Assembly: GCF_000283155.1 (NCBI RefSeq)
Contig: NW_004454181.1
Coordinates: forward strand, 23,203,163-23,267,162
Direction of reading: 5' to 3'
Length of the DNA stretch: 64,000 nucleotides
DNA from: Ceratotherium simum simum
Taxonomy: Eukaryota > Chordata > Mammalia > Perissodactyla > Rhinocerotidae
The translations under genes and the position numbers were made by a program. Below the pieces are notes generated by a model that had not been told where the DNA came from, made no database searches, and saw only the letters and a list, made by a program, of their open reading frames with translations. This document shows, in pieces, positions 45,340 to 58,060 of this stretch. Each line of letters begins with the position of its first letter. The first letter of the stretch is position 1.

Positions 45340-45560
45340 GGCTGCTTAGTAATCATTCTTGTGACCCCTTACATGTTCACTGCACTTTACAGTTTAGACA
45401 CAGCTTTCCAGTACAGCGCCTCACTGGATCTTTCAGATAGGGCCAAGAGGGGCAGGGATCACCACCTGTGTGCTACAAATGGAAAAACTGAAGCTCACAG
45501 AGGTCCAGTGACAGTGCCAGACCTGGAACACAGAGAGATCTTCTGTACGAGGCTGCGGGC
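45340..45560 (-). repeat. MIR SINE relic
   Basis: Antisense MIR: aaatggaaaaactgaagctc, acagaggtccagtgacagtg. It begins about 45 bp upstream of exon 5 in transcript sense. Confidence 0.6.
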
Positions 45561-45659
45561 AGCTGTGGTTTATGCCTGGCTGGGACTCATTCCCTCATTT
45601 TTTGGCAACAATACTCTGATTTTTATTTGGGAAATGGCCCTTCTCCTTCTCACTCCATC

Positions 45660-46110
45660 AGACTTGGGTGGGGCTGGCCCCATCCCCTGCTTCCAATGGG
45701 GAGGGCTGACCAATCAGGGCATTCCATTCCCTTGGCCACAGTGACTGGTTCAGGGATGGTCATGTGACCTGAGTTGCCTCAAATACTTTTGTTCAGAATT
45801 GTTGAAAAATGAGGCCCGTTTATTTTGCTAGAGTTCTAAGATGGTTGGCCATAAATAAGTCTGAAGTTGCTGGTGACATCTTTGGCAAAATGAGGTGGTG
45901 AGAGGTGGTGGGGGGATCTGCTGAGACTGAAGTCAACGTGTAAAAAGAGAGTCCAGAGATGGAGAGAGCTATTATCCTCATGACATTTTGCTTCCCCAGA
46001 TCCCCCTGTGCCTGAAGCAGATAGACTCCTAGATGTTCTTATTACACATCACAACAAATTACTCTTTTCGCTTATTCTAATGTGGGTTGTGTTCCCACCC
46101 CATGCCTGGA
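45660..46110 (+). repeat. Unclassified dispersed repeat, copy 5
   Basis: Shares the gctgaccaatcagggcatt start and the gtcatgtgacctgagttgcc block with copy 4; the rest is diverged. Confidence 0.4.
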
Positions 46111-46229
46111 AAGGTTGTTCTGAATAAATCTCAAAGGCAACCTCTTTCTACTAACGATGGTGGCCTTAATGCTGGTGTCTCTTGATTTTAACCAGGATTA
46201 GGGCCCTCTATGAGAATTCTAGTATGGCT

Positions 46230-47220
46230 ACAAAAAACTATGATGAAATATTGAATGCTTTTCTCCTATAATCAGGAGAAAGGCTGTACGCTCTCTTACC
46301 ACTTCCATTCAATACAGTACTAGAATTCCTAGACAGTGCAATTGGTAATACAAAAAAATAAAAGGTATAAAGATTGGAAAGAAAAAGGTAACAGTGTCTT
46401 TAATTGCAGATGACATGATTGTTTACAGAGAAAATCCTAAGAAAGCTACAAAGAAACTAGACTAACAAGTAAACTTAGCATGATTTCAGGATACAAGTCA
46501 ACGTTTAAAAATCAACTATATTTCTGTATACCAGCAAATAAAAAAGCATTTGGAAAATGCAATTAAAAATGGTAAAAATACCCGTTACAGTTTAACAAAA
46601 GAAGATGTATACATTAAAAACTACTATCAAACACTGTTGAAAGATATTAAAGGGCCGGCCCCGTGGCTTAGCGGTTAAGTGCGTGCGCTCCGCTACTGGC
46701 AGCCCAGGTTCAGATCCCAGGCACGCACCGACGCACCGCTTGTCCAGCCATGCTGAGGCCGCGTCACACATACAGCAACTAAAAGGATGTGCAACTATGA
46801 CATACAACTATCTACTGGGGCTTTGGGGAGAAAAAGGGAAAAAAAGGAGGAGGATTGGCAATAGATGTTAGCTCAGGGCCGGTCTCCCTCAGCAAAAAGA
46901 GGAGGATTAGCATGGATGTTAGCAGGGCTGATCTTCCTCACAAAAAAAAAAAAAAAAAGAAAAGAAAGATATTAAAGACCAAAAAACATGGAAAAATTGT
47001 TCATGGATCAGATGACTTAGTATTAAGATGGCAATACCTCCTATATTGATCTACAGATTCAGCGTGATCAAACTCACAGCAGACTTTTTTGCAGAAATTG
47101 ACAACTGATAAGCTGATCCTAAAATTTATGGAAATGTAAGGGATCAAGAATAGTTACAAAAATAGTTTAGAATAGTTAAATTAATTAACTAGAATAGTTA
47201 AAAAAATCTTTTGATTACTT
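46230..47220 (+). mobile_element. Old L1 LINE ORF2 relic, split by an ERE
   Basis: L1 ORF2-like text: ccattcaatacagtactaga, then gcagatgacatgattgttta (reverse-transcriptase FADD region, degraded). It continues past the SINE at 46652-46963 to about 47220. Not coding. Confidence 0.8.
46639..46976 (+). mobile_element. ERE SINE (long form) with perfect 13-bp TSD
   Basis: SINE body 46652-46963 between gaaagatattaaa at 46639-46651 and 46964-46976. It begins gggccggccccgtggcttag, has the caactatctactggggcttt core, two tail units and a 16-17 A run. Confidence 0.97.
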
Positions 47221-47224
47221 ATAC

Positions 47225-47975
47225 ATGAAAGTTCATGGCAACACTATTCACAATAGCCAAATGGTGGAAATCACCCAAATTTCCATCATCTCATGAATGG
47301 ATAAACAAATATGGAATATATCCATACAATAGAATATTACTCAGGCATAAAAAAGAATGACGTACTGATATATGCTACAATGAACCTTGAAAACATTATA
47401 CTAAGTAAAAGAAGCCAGACAGAAAAGGTCACATATTATATCATTCCATTTATATGAATTTTCAGAATAGGTAAATCCATAGAGACAGAAAGCAGATTAG
47501 TGATTACCAGGGACTGGGGTGGAGGGGACTGGGAAGTGACTACTTAATGGGTATGGAGTGTCCTTTTGGGGTAATAAAAATATTTTGGAACTAGATAGAG
47601 ATGATGTTTGCACAACATTATGAATGTACTAAATGCCAATGAATTATATACTTTAACATGATATTGTACACTTTTTTTTTTTGTGAGGAGATCAGCCCTG
47701 TGCTAACATCTGCCAATCCTCCTCTTTTCTGGCTGAGGAAGACTGGCCCTGGGCTAACATCCGTGCCCATCTTCCTCCACTTTATATGGGACGCTGCCAC
47801 AGCATGGCCTGCCAAGTGGTGCATCGGTGCGTGCTGGGATCCGAACCGGGGAATCCCGGCCACCGCAGCGGAACGCGTGCACTTAACCGCTTACGCCACC
47901 GGGCCAGCCCCTGATATTGTACACTTTAACACGGTTAATTTTATGTTATGTGAATTTTACCTCAATAAAAAAATG
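47225..47975 (+). mobile_element. L1 3' end relic, split by an ERE
   Basis: L1M-type 3' text: cacaatagccaaatggtgga, aaagaagccagacagaaaag, ttttacctcaataaaaaaat at the terminus. An ERE interrupts it at 47675-47911. Confidence 0.8.
47659..47927 (-). mobile_element. ERE SINE with perfect 16-bp TSD
   Basis: SINE body 47675-47911 flanked by tgatattgtacacttt at 47659-47674 and 47912-47927. Intermediate form, closely resembling the copy at 33.4 kb. Confidence 0.97.
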
Positions 47976-49055
47976 GGTAAAGGATATGAATAGGCTCTTC
48001 TCCAAAGAAGATATACAAATGGCCAATAAACACATGAAAAGATGCTTAACATCATTAGTCATCAGGGAAATGCAAATCAAAACCACAATGAGATACTACT
48101 TCACATCCACTAAGATGGCTATAATGAAAAAGTCAGATAATAACAAGTGTTGGCAAGGATATTAAGAAATAAGAATCCTCAAATATATATATATATATAT
48201 ATTTTTAAAGATTTTATTTATTTATTTTTTCCCCCAAAGCCCCAGCAGATAGTTGTATGTCATAGCTGCACATCCTTCTAGTTGCTGTATGTGGGACGCG
48301 GCCTCAGCATGGCCGGAGAAGTCGGTGCACGCCCGGGATCCGAACCCGGGCCGCCAGCAGCGGAGCGCGCGCACTTAACTGCTAAGCCACCGGGCCGGCC
48401 CCAGAATCCTCATATATTATTGGTGGAAATGTAAAATGTTGCAGCCACTTTGGAAAACAGTCTTGCAGTTCCTCAAACAGTTAAACATGGTAACCATATA
48501 ATCCAGCAATTCCACTCCTAGGTATACACCTAAGAGAAATGAAAATATATGTTCAGGCAAAAATTTGCACACTAATGTTCATAGTAGCAATATTCATAAA
48601 AGCCCCAAACTGAAAACCATCCAAATGTCCATCAACTGATGAATGCATAAACAAAATGTAGTATATCTATACAATGGAATACTATTCAGCAATAAAAAAG
48701 GAATGAGCTATTGCAATGATGAGCCTTAAAAATAGTATGCTGGTTAAAGAAGTAAGACATATACGACTAAGGTATTATATGATTCTATTTATATGAAATT
48801 TCTAGAAAGGTAAAACTACAGAGACAGAAAGAAAATCAGCGGTTGCCTGGAGCTGGCTTGGGAGTGGGGAGAGACTGCAAACAGGCAAAAAGGAACTTTT
48901 TGGAGTGCTGGAAATACTCTAAAACTGGATTCTGGTAATAGTTTCACAACTATATAAATCTACATAAAAACACATTGAACTGCAGACTTACAATGAGTGA
49001 TTTTTATGGCATGTAAATTACACCTCAATAAGGCTGTTAAATTCTAAAAAAAAAA
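47976..49055 (+). mobile_element. L1 3' end relic, split by a short ERE
   Basis: ORF2 C-terminal-like text from gggtaaaggatatgaatagg (aagaagatatacaaatggcc), through the ERE at 48187-48402, to caatggaatactattcagca and the A-rich terminus near 49055. Open fragments are too short to be functional. Confidence 0.8.
48172..48417 (-). mobile_element. ERE SINE, short form lacking the tail unit
   Basis: SINE body about 48187-48402 with the ccccagcagatagttgtatg core and tRNA-like head, but no ctgagctaacat tail unit. The tail is an AT-rich run (attttatttatttatttt). It is flanked by agaatcctca at 48172 and 48403, with a diverged AT extension. Confidence 0.9.
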
Positions 49056-50161
49056 ATCAATTGTACATATTTCTATACACTGGCAAAGAACAATTGGAAA
49101 GTACAATAAAAACAGCATTTATAATAGCCTCATATAGATAAAGACCCAAATAAATGGAGAAATAAATCATATGTATAGATTGGAAGACTCTATATTGTTG
49201 AGTCAATTCTCCTCAAATTGATCTACAGAGTCAATGCAATCCCAATAAAATCAAGGCAGACTTTTGAAATTGACAATTTGGTTCTAATATTTACATAGGA
49301 ATGCAAAGGACCTAGAATAGTCAAAACAATCTTGAAAAAGAACAAAGTTGGAGGACTCATACTGATTTCAAAGCTTATTATTAAGCTAAAATAATAGTGG
49401 CACAGAATAAATACAAAGGGAGAGTGATGTCAGCATCATGGTGGAGTGAGTTGTTCCCTTTGTCTCTCTCCTCTAAGTTACAACTAAATGGACATTCATT
49501 AACCAGCAGAGGATTCCTTGCACAGCACAACATGATGTCTGAGAGATTCACGCAGCCATGCATCTGAAGGCGGGTGGACTGGATCCCTGGGAGGCAGTGG
49601 AACTAGATGAGCAGCGCCCACCCCTCACCCTGCTCCAGTGGCAGCGATCTAGTTGCAGGTCCTTATACAGCGGCTGGCGCGACTGTAAGAGGAGATGGGG
49701 GCAGCCCAGCCTGTGCACAAAGGCTTTCAGAGTGGTACCCTGGCCTGTGAGACCGCCTACCATGCTGTAGCAGCCCTGCACATGGGAATGCTCCCCAATG
49801 AGTGGTGCAGCTCAGCCCCTGTGAAGGAACCCCCACCAAGTGCAGCAGCTCAGCCAAACTGCCTGCAAGTGCAGAGCTGGCCTGCACGTGAAAGAAAGGG
49901 CCCTTCCCCTCCCACCTGCCAAGTACAGTGGCCCCACATGAGAGCAAACTGCCAGCAGAGCACAGAGGGCCTGCCTGCATGTGAGTGAATGACCTGCCAA
50001 GCAGCTGCAGCTGTCGTGCAAATGCAGAGAAGTCCTACTGGCACAACTTCCAGCTGATGGGGCATGATCAGAAAACACAGCTCCTGCCAGTGGTGGCAGG
50101 TGGAATCTGTGACCTGATGCTACCACAAATGTGCTGGCAAAGGATCACTTCATCAAACACC

Positions 50162-51454
50162 ATGAAGAACTACAGTAACACTTCAGAGCAGAAGGAAAAT
50201 GACAAGTCTCCAGAAACCAATCCTGAAGTCACAGAAATTTAAAATCTAAATGATGGAGAATTCAAAGTAGTTATGATAAAGAAACTCAACAAGTTACAAG
50301 AAAACTCAGAAAGACAGTTCAGTGAGCTCAGGAATAAAATTAATGAGCAGAAGGAAGACTTCACCAGAGAGATTGAAACTATTAAAAAAAACCCAGAAAT
50401 TCTGGATAAGAAGAACACAATGAATGACATAAAAAATAATCTAGAATCCATAAAAAATAGAGCTGACATTATGGAGGACTGAATTACTGATTTTGAGGAT
50501 AGAAATATAGAAATGCTTCAGGTGGAGGAGGAGAGAGAATTAAGAATTAAAAAAATGAAGAAATTCTTTGAGAAATATCCAACTCAATTAGGAAAAGCAA
50601 CAAAAGGATTATAGGTATTCCAGAGGCAGAGGAGAGGGAGAAAGGAGCAGAAAGCTTGTTCAAAGAAATAATAGCTGGGAACTTCCCAAACCTGGAGAAT
50701 GAACTGGACTTACAAGTACATGAAGCCAATAGAACTCCGAATTATATCAATGCAAAAAGACCTTCTCCAAGACATACACTACTAAAACTGGCAAAAGTCA
50801 ATGACAAAAAAAAAATATTAAGGGCAGCAAGGCAGGAGAAAATAACCTAAAGGAACCCTTAAAAGGCTTTCAGTGGATTTCTCAGCAGAAACCTTATGGG
50901 CTAGGAGAAATTGGAATGATATATTCAAAATACTGAAAGACAAAACTTTCAGCCAAGAATACTCTATCCAGTGAAACTATCATTCAGATACGATGGAGAA
51001 ATAAAAGCTTTCCCAGATAAACAAAAGCTGAGGGGCCGGCCTGGTGGTGTGGTGATTAAGTTCGCACATTCTGCTTCGGCAGCCTGGGGTTCGCAGCTTT
51101 GGAACCCCGGGTGCGGACTGGTGCACTGCTTGTCAAGCCATGCTGTGGCGGCATCCCATATAAAGTAGAGGAAGATGGACATGGAAGTTAGCCCAGGGCC
51201 AATCTTCCTCAGCAAAAAGAGGAGGATTGGCAACAGATATTAGCTCAGAGCCAATCTTCCTCACAAAAACACAAACAAACAAAAAGACAAAAAACCAAAA
51301 ACTGAGGGAGTTACTTGCCACTAGGCCTGCCTTTCAAGAAATGATGAAAGGAACCCTCCTACCTGTAACAAAAAAGGCAAAGGTTTACAAAACCTTGAGC
51401 AAGGAGATAAACAGACAGATAGAACCAGAAAATGGCAGGTCTATATCAGAATAG
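50162..51454 (+). pseudogene. L1 ORF1 remnant with SINE insertion
   Basis: The start is the ATG of MKNYSNTSEQ. After an early stop the coiled-coil part continues (MIKKLNKLQENSERQFSELR). 50656-50850 keeps the RNA-binding centre (ANRTPNYINAKRPSPRH, LKLAKVNDKKKILRAARQ). The C-terminal domain is present as KLSFRYDGEIKAFPDKQKLR, then the ERE at 51032-51294, then TRPAFQEMMKGTLLPVTKKA. Stops after residue 26 and within the coiled coil, plus frameshifts, destroy it. Confidence 0.85.
51022..51307 (+). mobile_element. ERE SINE inside L1 ORF1
   Basis: SINE body about 51032-51294, flanked by caaaagctgagg and caaaaactgaggg (one mismatch). It lacks the agttgctgtatg core and has two tail units (ggccaatcttcctcagc, gccaatcttcctcac). 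The L1 reading resumes directly after it. Confidence 0.93.
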
Positions 51455-51842
51455 GTTAGTAAACACTTAATTATAACATAAAGACACAGGGAAGGAAAAC
51501 ATCAAAATTAAATATAAACACTTCAATTTAGTCACAAACTCACAACACAGAAAAGAACAATTTGTGACAACAAAAACTCAGAAGGGGAAGAGGAAAGGGA
51601 TGGAACCTGCTTAGGCTAACGGAGATAAGAGGCTATCAGAAAATGGACTATCTCATCTACAAGATCTTTTATACAAACCCCATGGTAACCACTAAACGAA
51701 AAATCAGAGCAGAGCCACAAATCATAAATAAAGAGAAAACTGAGAAAATCATCACAGAAAACCACCAAACTGAAATGGCAGTCAGAAATACAAGGGAAAA
51801 GAAACAATGGAAATATAAAACAACTGGAAAACAAGAGATAAA

Positions 51843-54800
51843 ATGGCACTATTAAGCCCTTATATATCAATAATCACTCTAAATGTAAATGGATTGAATT
51901 CTTCAATCAAATACACAGAGTGGCTGGACGGATTAAAAAACAAGACCCAACAATATGCTGCCTCCAGGAAATACATCTTAGCTCTAAAGACAAACGTAGG
52001 CTCAGAGTGAAAGGATGGAAGATGATACTCGAAGCAAATGGCAAACAAAAGAAAGCAGATGTTGCCATACTTATATTAGACAAAGCAGACTTCAAGATAA
52101 AAAAGATAATGAGAGACAAAGAGGAGCAGTATATAATAATAAAAGGGACATTTCACCAAGAGGACATAACATTTATGAATATATATGCACCTAACACAGG
52201 AACACCGAAGTATATAAAGCAACTATTAACAGACCTAAAGGGAGAAATTGACAGCAACACGATAATAGTAGGGGACCACAACACCCCACTTACATCAATG
52301 GCTAGATCATCCAGACAGAAAGTCAATAAGGAAACAGTAGCCTTAAATGAAATACTAGACCAGATGGACTTAATATATATATATAACATTCCACCCCAAA
52401 ACAGCAGACTATGTATTCTTCTCAAGTGCACATGGAACATTCTCAAAGATAGACCATATGTTGGGAAACAAAGCAAGCCACAATAAATTTAAGAAGATTG
52501 AAATCATATCAAGCATCTTTTCCAACCACAATGCTGTGAAACTAGAAATCAGTTACAAGAAAAAGGCTGGGAAAGTCACAAATATGTGGAGACTAAACAA
52601 CATGCTACTGAACAACCATTAGATCAACGGAGAAATCAAAGGAGAAATCAAAAAATACCTGGAGACAAATGCACAACATACCAACTCTTATGGGATGCAG
52701 CAAAAGAGGTGCTAAGAGAGAAATTTATAGCAATACAGGCCTACCTCAACAAAGAAGAAAAATCCCAAATAAGTTATCTTAAACAACACCCAACAGAACT
52801 AGAAAAACAAGAACAAACAAAACCCAAAGTCAGCAGAAGCAGGGAAATAAAAATTAGTGCAGAAATAAATGAAATAGAGACTAAAAAAACAATAGAAAGG
52901 ATCAATGAAACTAAGAGCTGGTTCTTTGAGAAGACAAACAAAACTGACAAACCCTTAGCCAGACTCACAAAGAAAAAAAGAGAGGAGGCTCAAATAAATA
53001 AAATTAAAAATGAAAGAGGAGAAATTACAACAAACATCTCAGAAATATAAAGGATTAAGAGAAGACTATGAAAACCTATATGCCAACAAACTGGGTAACC
53101 TAGAAGAAATGGATAAATTCTTAGACTCCTAAATACAACCTCCTAAAATGGAATCAAGAAGAAATGGAGAACGTGAATAGACCAATCACAAGTAAAGAGA
53201 TTGAAACCTCCCAAAAAACAAAAGTCCAGGACCAGATGGCTTCTCTGGAGAATTCTACCACACATTCAAAGAAGATTTAATACCTATCCTTTTCAAACTA
53301 TTCCCCAAAATTGAAGAAGATGGAACGCTTCCTAACTCATTCTATGAGGCCAACATTATCCTGATACCAAAACCAGACAAGGACAACACAAAGAAGGAAA
53401 ATTACAGGCCAATATTGCTGATGAAGATAGATGCAAAAATCCTCAACAAAATATTGGCAAATCAAATACAGCAATACATTAAAAGGATCATACACCACAA
53501 TCAATTGGGATTTATTCCAGGGACACAGGGATGGTTCAACATCTGCAAATCAATCAATGTGATACACCACATTAACAAAATGAGGAATAAAAATCACATG
53601 ATCATCTCAACAGCTGCAGAGAAAGCATTTGACAAGATCCAACATCCATTTATGATAAAAACTCTCAATAAAATGGGTATAGAAGGAAGTATGCCAAAAT
53701 AATAAAGGCCATATATGACAAACCCACAGCCAATATCATACTTAATGGTGAAAAACTGAAAGCTATCCCTGTGAGAACAGGAACAAGACAAGGGTGCCCG
53801 CTCTTGCCACTCCTATTCAACATAGTACTGGAGGTTTTGGCCAGAGCAATTAGGCAAGAAAAAGAAATAAAAGGTATCCAAATAGGAAAGAAAGAAGTAA
53901 AACTCTTGCTGTTTGCAGATGACATGATTCTATATATACAAAACCCTAAAGAATCCACCATAAAGCTACTAGAAGTAGCTACAACTATAGCAAAGTTGCA
54001 GGGTACAAATTCAACTTAAAAAATCAGCTGCATTTCTATACACTAATAATGAACTAGCAGAAAGAGAAGCCAAGAATACAATCCCATTTACAACAGCAAC
54101 AAAAGGAATAAAATATCTAGGAATAAATTTAACCAAGGAGGTGAAAGACCTATACACTGAAAACTATAAGACATTATTGAAAGAAATCGAAGACAACATA
54201 AAGAAATGGAAAGATAGTCCACGCTCATGGATTGGAAGAATAAACACAGTTAAAATGTACATATTACCTAAAGCAATCGATAGATTCAATGCAATCCCAA
54301 TCAGAATCCCAATGACATTCTCCACAGAAATAGAATAAAGAATCCTAAAATTCATATGGAACAAGAAAAGACTCTGAATAGCCACAGCAATCCTGAGAAT
54401 AAAGAACAAAGCTGGAGGCATCACAGTCCCTGACTTCAAAATATACTACAAAGCTATAGTAATCAAAACAGCATGGTACTGGCACGAAAACAGACACAGA
54501 GATCAATGGAACAGAACTGAATGCCCAGAAATAAAACCATACATCTACGTACAGCTAATCTTCAACAAAGGAGCCAAGAATATACAATGGAGAAAGGAAA
54601 GTCTCTTCAATAAATGGTGCTGGGAAAACTGGACAGCCACATGCAAAAGAATGAAAGTAGACCATTATCTTACACCATACATAAAAACTAACTCAAAATG
54701 GATTAAAGACTTGAACGTAAGACCTGAAACCATAAAACTCCCAGAAGAAACTATAGGCAGTACACTCTGACATCGGTCTTAGCAGCATCTTTTCTAATAC

Positions 54801-55440
54801 CATATCTACTCAGGCAAGGGAAACAAAAGAAAAAATAAACAAATGGGACTACATCAGACTAAAAAGCTTCGGCAAGGCAAAGGAAACCATGAACAAAATG
54901 AAAAGACAACCCATCAACTGAGAGAAAACATTTGCAAATCATATATCCAGCAAGGTGTTAATCTCCATAATATATAAAGAACTCACACAACTGAACAACA
55001 AAAAAACAAACAACCCGGTCAAAAAATGGGCAGAGGAAATGAACAGACACGTCTCCAAAGAAGATATACAGATGACCAATAGGCACATGAAAAGATGTTC
55101 AACATCACTAATTATTAGGGAAATGCAAATCAAAACTACAATGAGATATCACCTCACACTTGTCAGAATGGCTATAATTAACAAGACGAGAAATAATAAG
55201 TGTTGGAGAGGATGTGGAGAAAAGGGAACCCTCATACACTGCTGGTGGGAATGCAAACTGGTGCAGCCACTATGGAAAACAGTATGGAGATTCCTCAAAA
55301 AATTAAGAATAAAACTACCATATGATCCAGCTATCCCACTACTGAGTATTTATCCAAAGAACTTGAAAACACAAATGCCTAAAGATATATGCAACCCTAT
55401 GTTCATTGCAGCATTATTCACAATAGCCAAGATGTAGAAG
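51843..55440 (+). pseudogene. L1 ORF2 remnant (endonuclease and reverse transcriptase)
   Basis: 51920-52486 is the endonuclease domain, with CLQEIHLSSKD and GDHNTPL holding catalytic-site residues. 53415-53702 and 53771-54019 are the reverse transcriptase in two frames, with [20 protein letters not shown] and a FADD motif at 53912-53923. At 53613-53615 the metal-binding Asp of motif A is Ala (STAAEKAFD). 54955-55437 is the C-terminal Cys-rich segment ([18 protein letters not shown]). Multiple frameshifts and stops separate these pieces. Confidence 0.92.
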
Positions 55441-57219
55441 CAACCCAAGCGCCCATCAACTGATGAATGGATAAAGAAGATATGGTATATATATACAATG
55501 GAATACTACTCAGCCATAAAAAAAAGACAAAATTGTCCCATTTGCAACAACATGGATAGACCCTGAGGGTATTATGTTAAGAGAAATAAGCCAGACAGAG
55601 AAAGATAAACACTGTATGATTTCACTCATATGTGGAAGATAAATGAACACATGGATAAAGAGAACAGATTAGTGGTTACCAGAGGGGAAGGGGGTGGGGG
55701 GAGAGCAAAAGGGGTAAAGGGGCACATATGTATGGTGATGGATAAAAACTACACTATTAGTGGTGGGTACGATGCAGTCTATACAGAAACTGATATATAA
55801 TAACGTACACCTCAAATTACACAATGTTATAAACCAATATGACCTCAATAAATAAATAAATAAATAAATAAAAGGGTCACTAGAACAGAACAGAGAGGTC
55901 AGAAGTAGACCCACGTATACATTATTGTCTGATTTTTGACAAAGGCACCAAAGCAATTCAATGAGGAAATAAAAGAATTTTCAACGTGTGCTAGCACAAT
56001 TGGGTAAACATATGAAAAAAGATGAACATCAACCCCCACCTTATATCATACACAAAAAATAATTTTAGATGGATCACAGACTTAAACATAAAGGCTAAAT
56101 CTATAAAACTTCTTGAAGAAAACATAGGAGAATATCTTCAGGAGCCTGGGGTAGGAAAAGATTTCTTAGGACATAAAAAGCACTAATCCATAAAAGAAAA
56201 AATTGATAAACTGGACTTGATTAGAATTAAGAACTTGCTCTTTAAAAACCTGCTTGTTAAAAGAAACCAGTAAGAAAACGACAAGGCAGGCAATAGTCTG
56301 GGAGAAAATACTCACAATATATGTATCTGACAAAGGACTTGTATCCGGAATATACAAAGAATTCCGAGCAAGTCAATAATATAAAGATAACCAATTTTAA
56401 AAATGGGCAAAGAACTTGAAAATACATTTCACTAAGAACTGATAGACAAATGGCCAATAAGCATATGAAAAGGTGTTATGCAAATTAAAAGCATGAGATA
56501 CCATTCAATTAGAAACAGGAACAATATCAGGTATTGGAGAAGAGGTGAGCAATTGGAACACTTACTCATTGATAGAAGGAATATAAAACGGTACAACCAC
56601 TTTGAAAAGCTGTTTGATTGCTTCTTATAGAGGTAAACGTGGAACTATTCTACGCCCAGGAATTCCACTCCTAGGTATTTACTCCAGAGAAATAAAAACA
56701 TACGCCCACAGAAAGAACGAGAATGTTTCATAGTAGATTTATTCCTAATAACCCCAAACTAGAAACAACCTAAATGTCCATCAACAGGTGAATCGATAAA
56801 CAGATTGTGGTAGAGTTGCACAATAGATTGCTACTCAGCAATAAAATGAACAAACTACTGAGACACCCAACCACATGGATGAATTTCAAAATTATTATGT
56901 TGAACCAAAGAAGCCAGACACAAAAAAGAATATAGTGTATGACTCATTCGAAGTTCATCAACAGCCAAAATAACCTACGACGACAGAATTAAGAACAGTG
57001 TTTGTCCTTGGGGTGTGTGGTGTGGGGACTGACTGGAAGGGAGCACGAGGGAACTTTCCAGGGTGAGGCAATTTCTATATCTTGATTGGGTGTTGGCTTC
57101 CCAGGTGTATATATTTGTTAAACCTCATGGAATTGTATGCTTAAGATATCTGTGCATTTTTTCACTGTTTGTAACTTTTACCTCAATTAAAAAAAATACT
57201 GGTCAAAACACAGATTCTC

Positions 57220-57390
57220 TTTCTCAGCTGGGAAAGCTGGAGCATAGTGGAAGTGTCACTGTTTGGGAATCAGGAGAATTGGGCTGAGCTCCTATCTCTG
57301 GCACAGTGGGCCCATCACTGACTTCCTCTGGGCCTTGGTGCTGTCTCTGAATCAGGATTTGGACCAGAAGGTCTTCAAGGGCCCTGCGCC
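57220..57390 (+). repeat. MIR SINE relic
   Basis: Sense MIR: gggaatcaggagaattgggc, actgacttcctctgggcctt. Confidence 0.55.
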
Positions 57391-57529
57391 GAGGCCTTGC
57401 AGAAGCCCAGGTAGCACGTGACTGGCGCTGCCGGGCTCTCTGCCTAGGTGTGATCACTTTCCCTACCCCGACCCTTAAATCCTGCTCTGAATTCACTCCA
57501 TCAGAGCTTAGAGCTAGAAGGGCCCTCCT

Positions 57530-57700
57530 AAATCAGAGAGTGCACCCGAATTACCTGGTGGGCTGGCTGTAAATACAGCTGCCTGGGCATCATCCCAGGC
57601 AACCGGGATTTGGTGGGCCTAAGGTAGCATCCAGCATCTTTTGTTTTACTTGACCCAGAGGTGATTCTGATGCCCCGCCAGGCCTGGAAACTACTGGAGC
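57530..57700 (+). mobile_element. MER5-type hAT relic
   Basis: MER5 order: gtgcacccgaattacctggt, cccagaggtgattctgatgc, ggcctggaaactactgg. Confidence 0.6.
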
Positions 57701-57894
57701 AGTTCAGTCTCTTCATTTTATAGACAGAAAGCTGAGGTCCAGAGAAGGGAAGGGCCCACCTCTGGCACACAGTTAACAGCAGAGCTGTGTTTCAAGCCAG
57801 GGTCCCCTGGTTGCTTGGTCCAGAACCTACTGAACCTCTTATTTTTCTAACCCAGTATGGAAGTGAATCACTTTTGCAGGTAAGGCAGATGATG

Positions 57895-58060
57895 ATTTGA
57901 TCCATGTATTTTATCTCCCTTGGTTCATAAAATCATACTCTGCATTATGGTTCTCCCCATTTGACCGATGAGAAAATCGATGCTCAGAGAATCTAAGAAA
58001 CTTGCCTGAGGTGGTACAGCCAATACACTGCTGGGTTTTCTGTAGAAACACGATGCTTTC
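57895..58060 (-). repeat. MIR SINE relic
   Basis: Antisense MIR: atttgaccgatgagaaaatc, gatgctcagagaatctaaga. Confidence 0.6.

Larger units (their letters stand above)
49421..55876 (+). mobile_element. Near-full-length L1 LINE, inactive
   Basis: About 6.45 kb including a 0.26-kb ERE insert. It has a GC-richer 5' UTR (49421-50160), an ORF1 remnant, a short inter-ORF gap, an ORF2 remnant, a 3' UTR and an (aaat)n tail at 55848-55872. The 3' end carries an aaaggg that matches the aaaggg before the 5' end, a probable part of the target duplication. Both ORFs carry stops and frameshifts, so it cannot move itself. Confidence 0.93.
49056..57205 (+). mobile_element. Old L1 LINE split by the near-full-length L1
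   Basis: The two parts are 49056-49420 and 55877-57205. Text reads smoothly across the insertion: the left part ends cacagaataaatacaaaggg, and the right part begins tcactagaacagaacagag, as in L1 ORF2. The right part ends near 57200 at ttttacctcaattaaaaaaa. Degraded throughout. Confidence 0.8.

Noticed and set aside
45178..45744. 188-codon + strand frame over exon 5
   Set aside because: It is antisense to exon 5 and runs into MIR and dispersed-repeat sequence, with no protein family resemblance.
46700..46730. tRNA gene in the ERE head
   Set aside because: The A/B-box-like tRNA-derived text is part of the SINE and is repeated in all EREs; no free-standing tRNA is present.
49558..50126. Several overlapping 70-105-codon frames on both strands
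   Set aside because: They arise from the GC-richer 5' UTR of the near-full-length L1.
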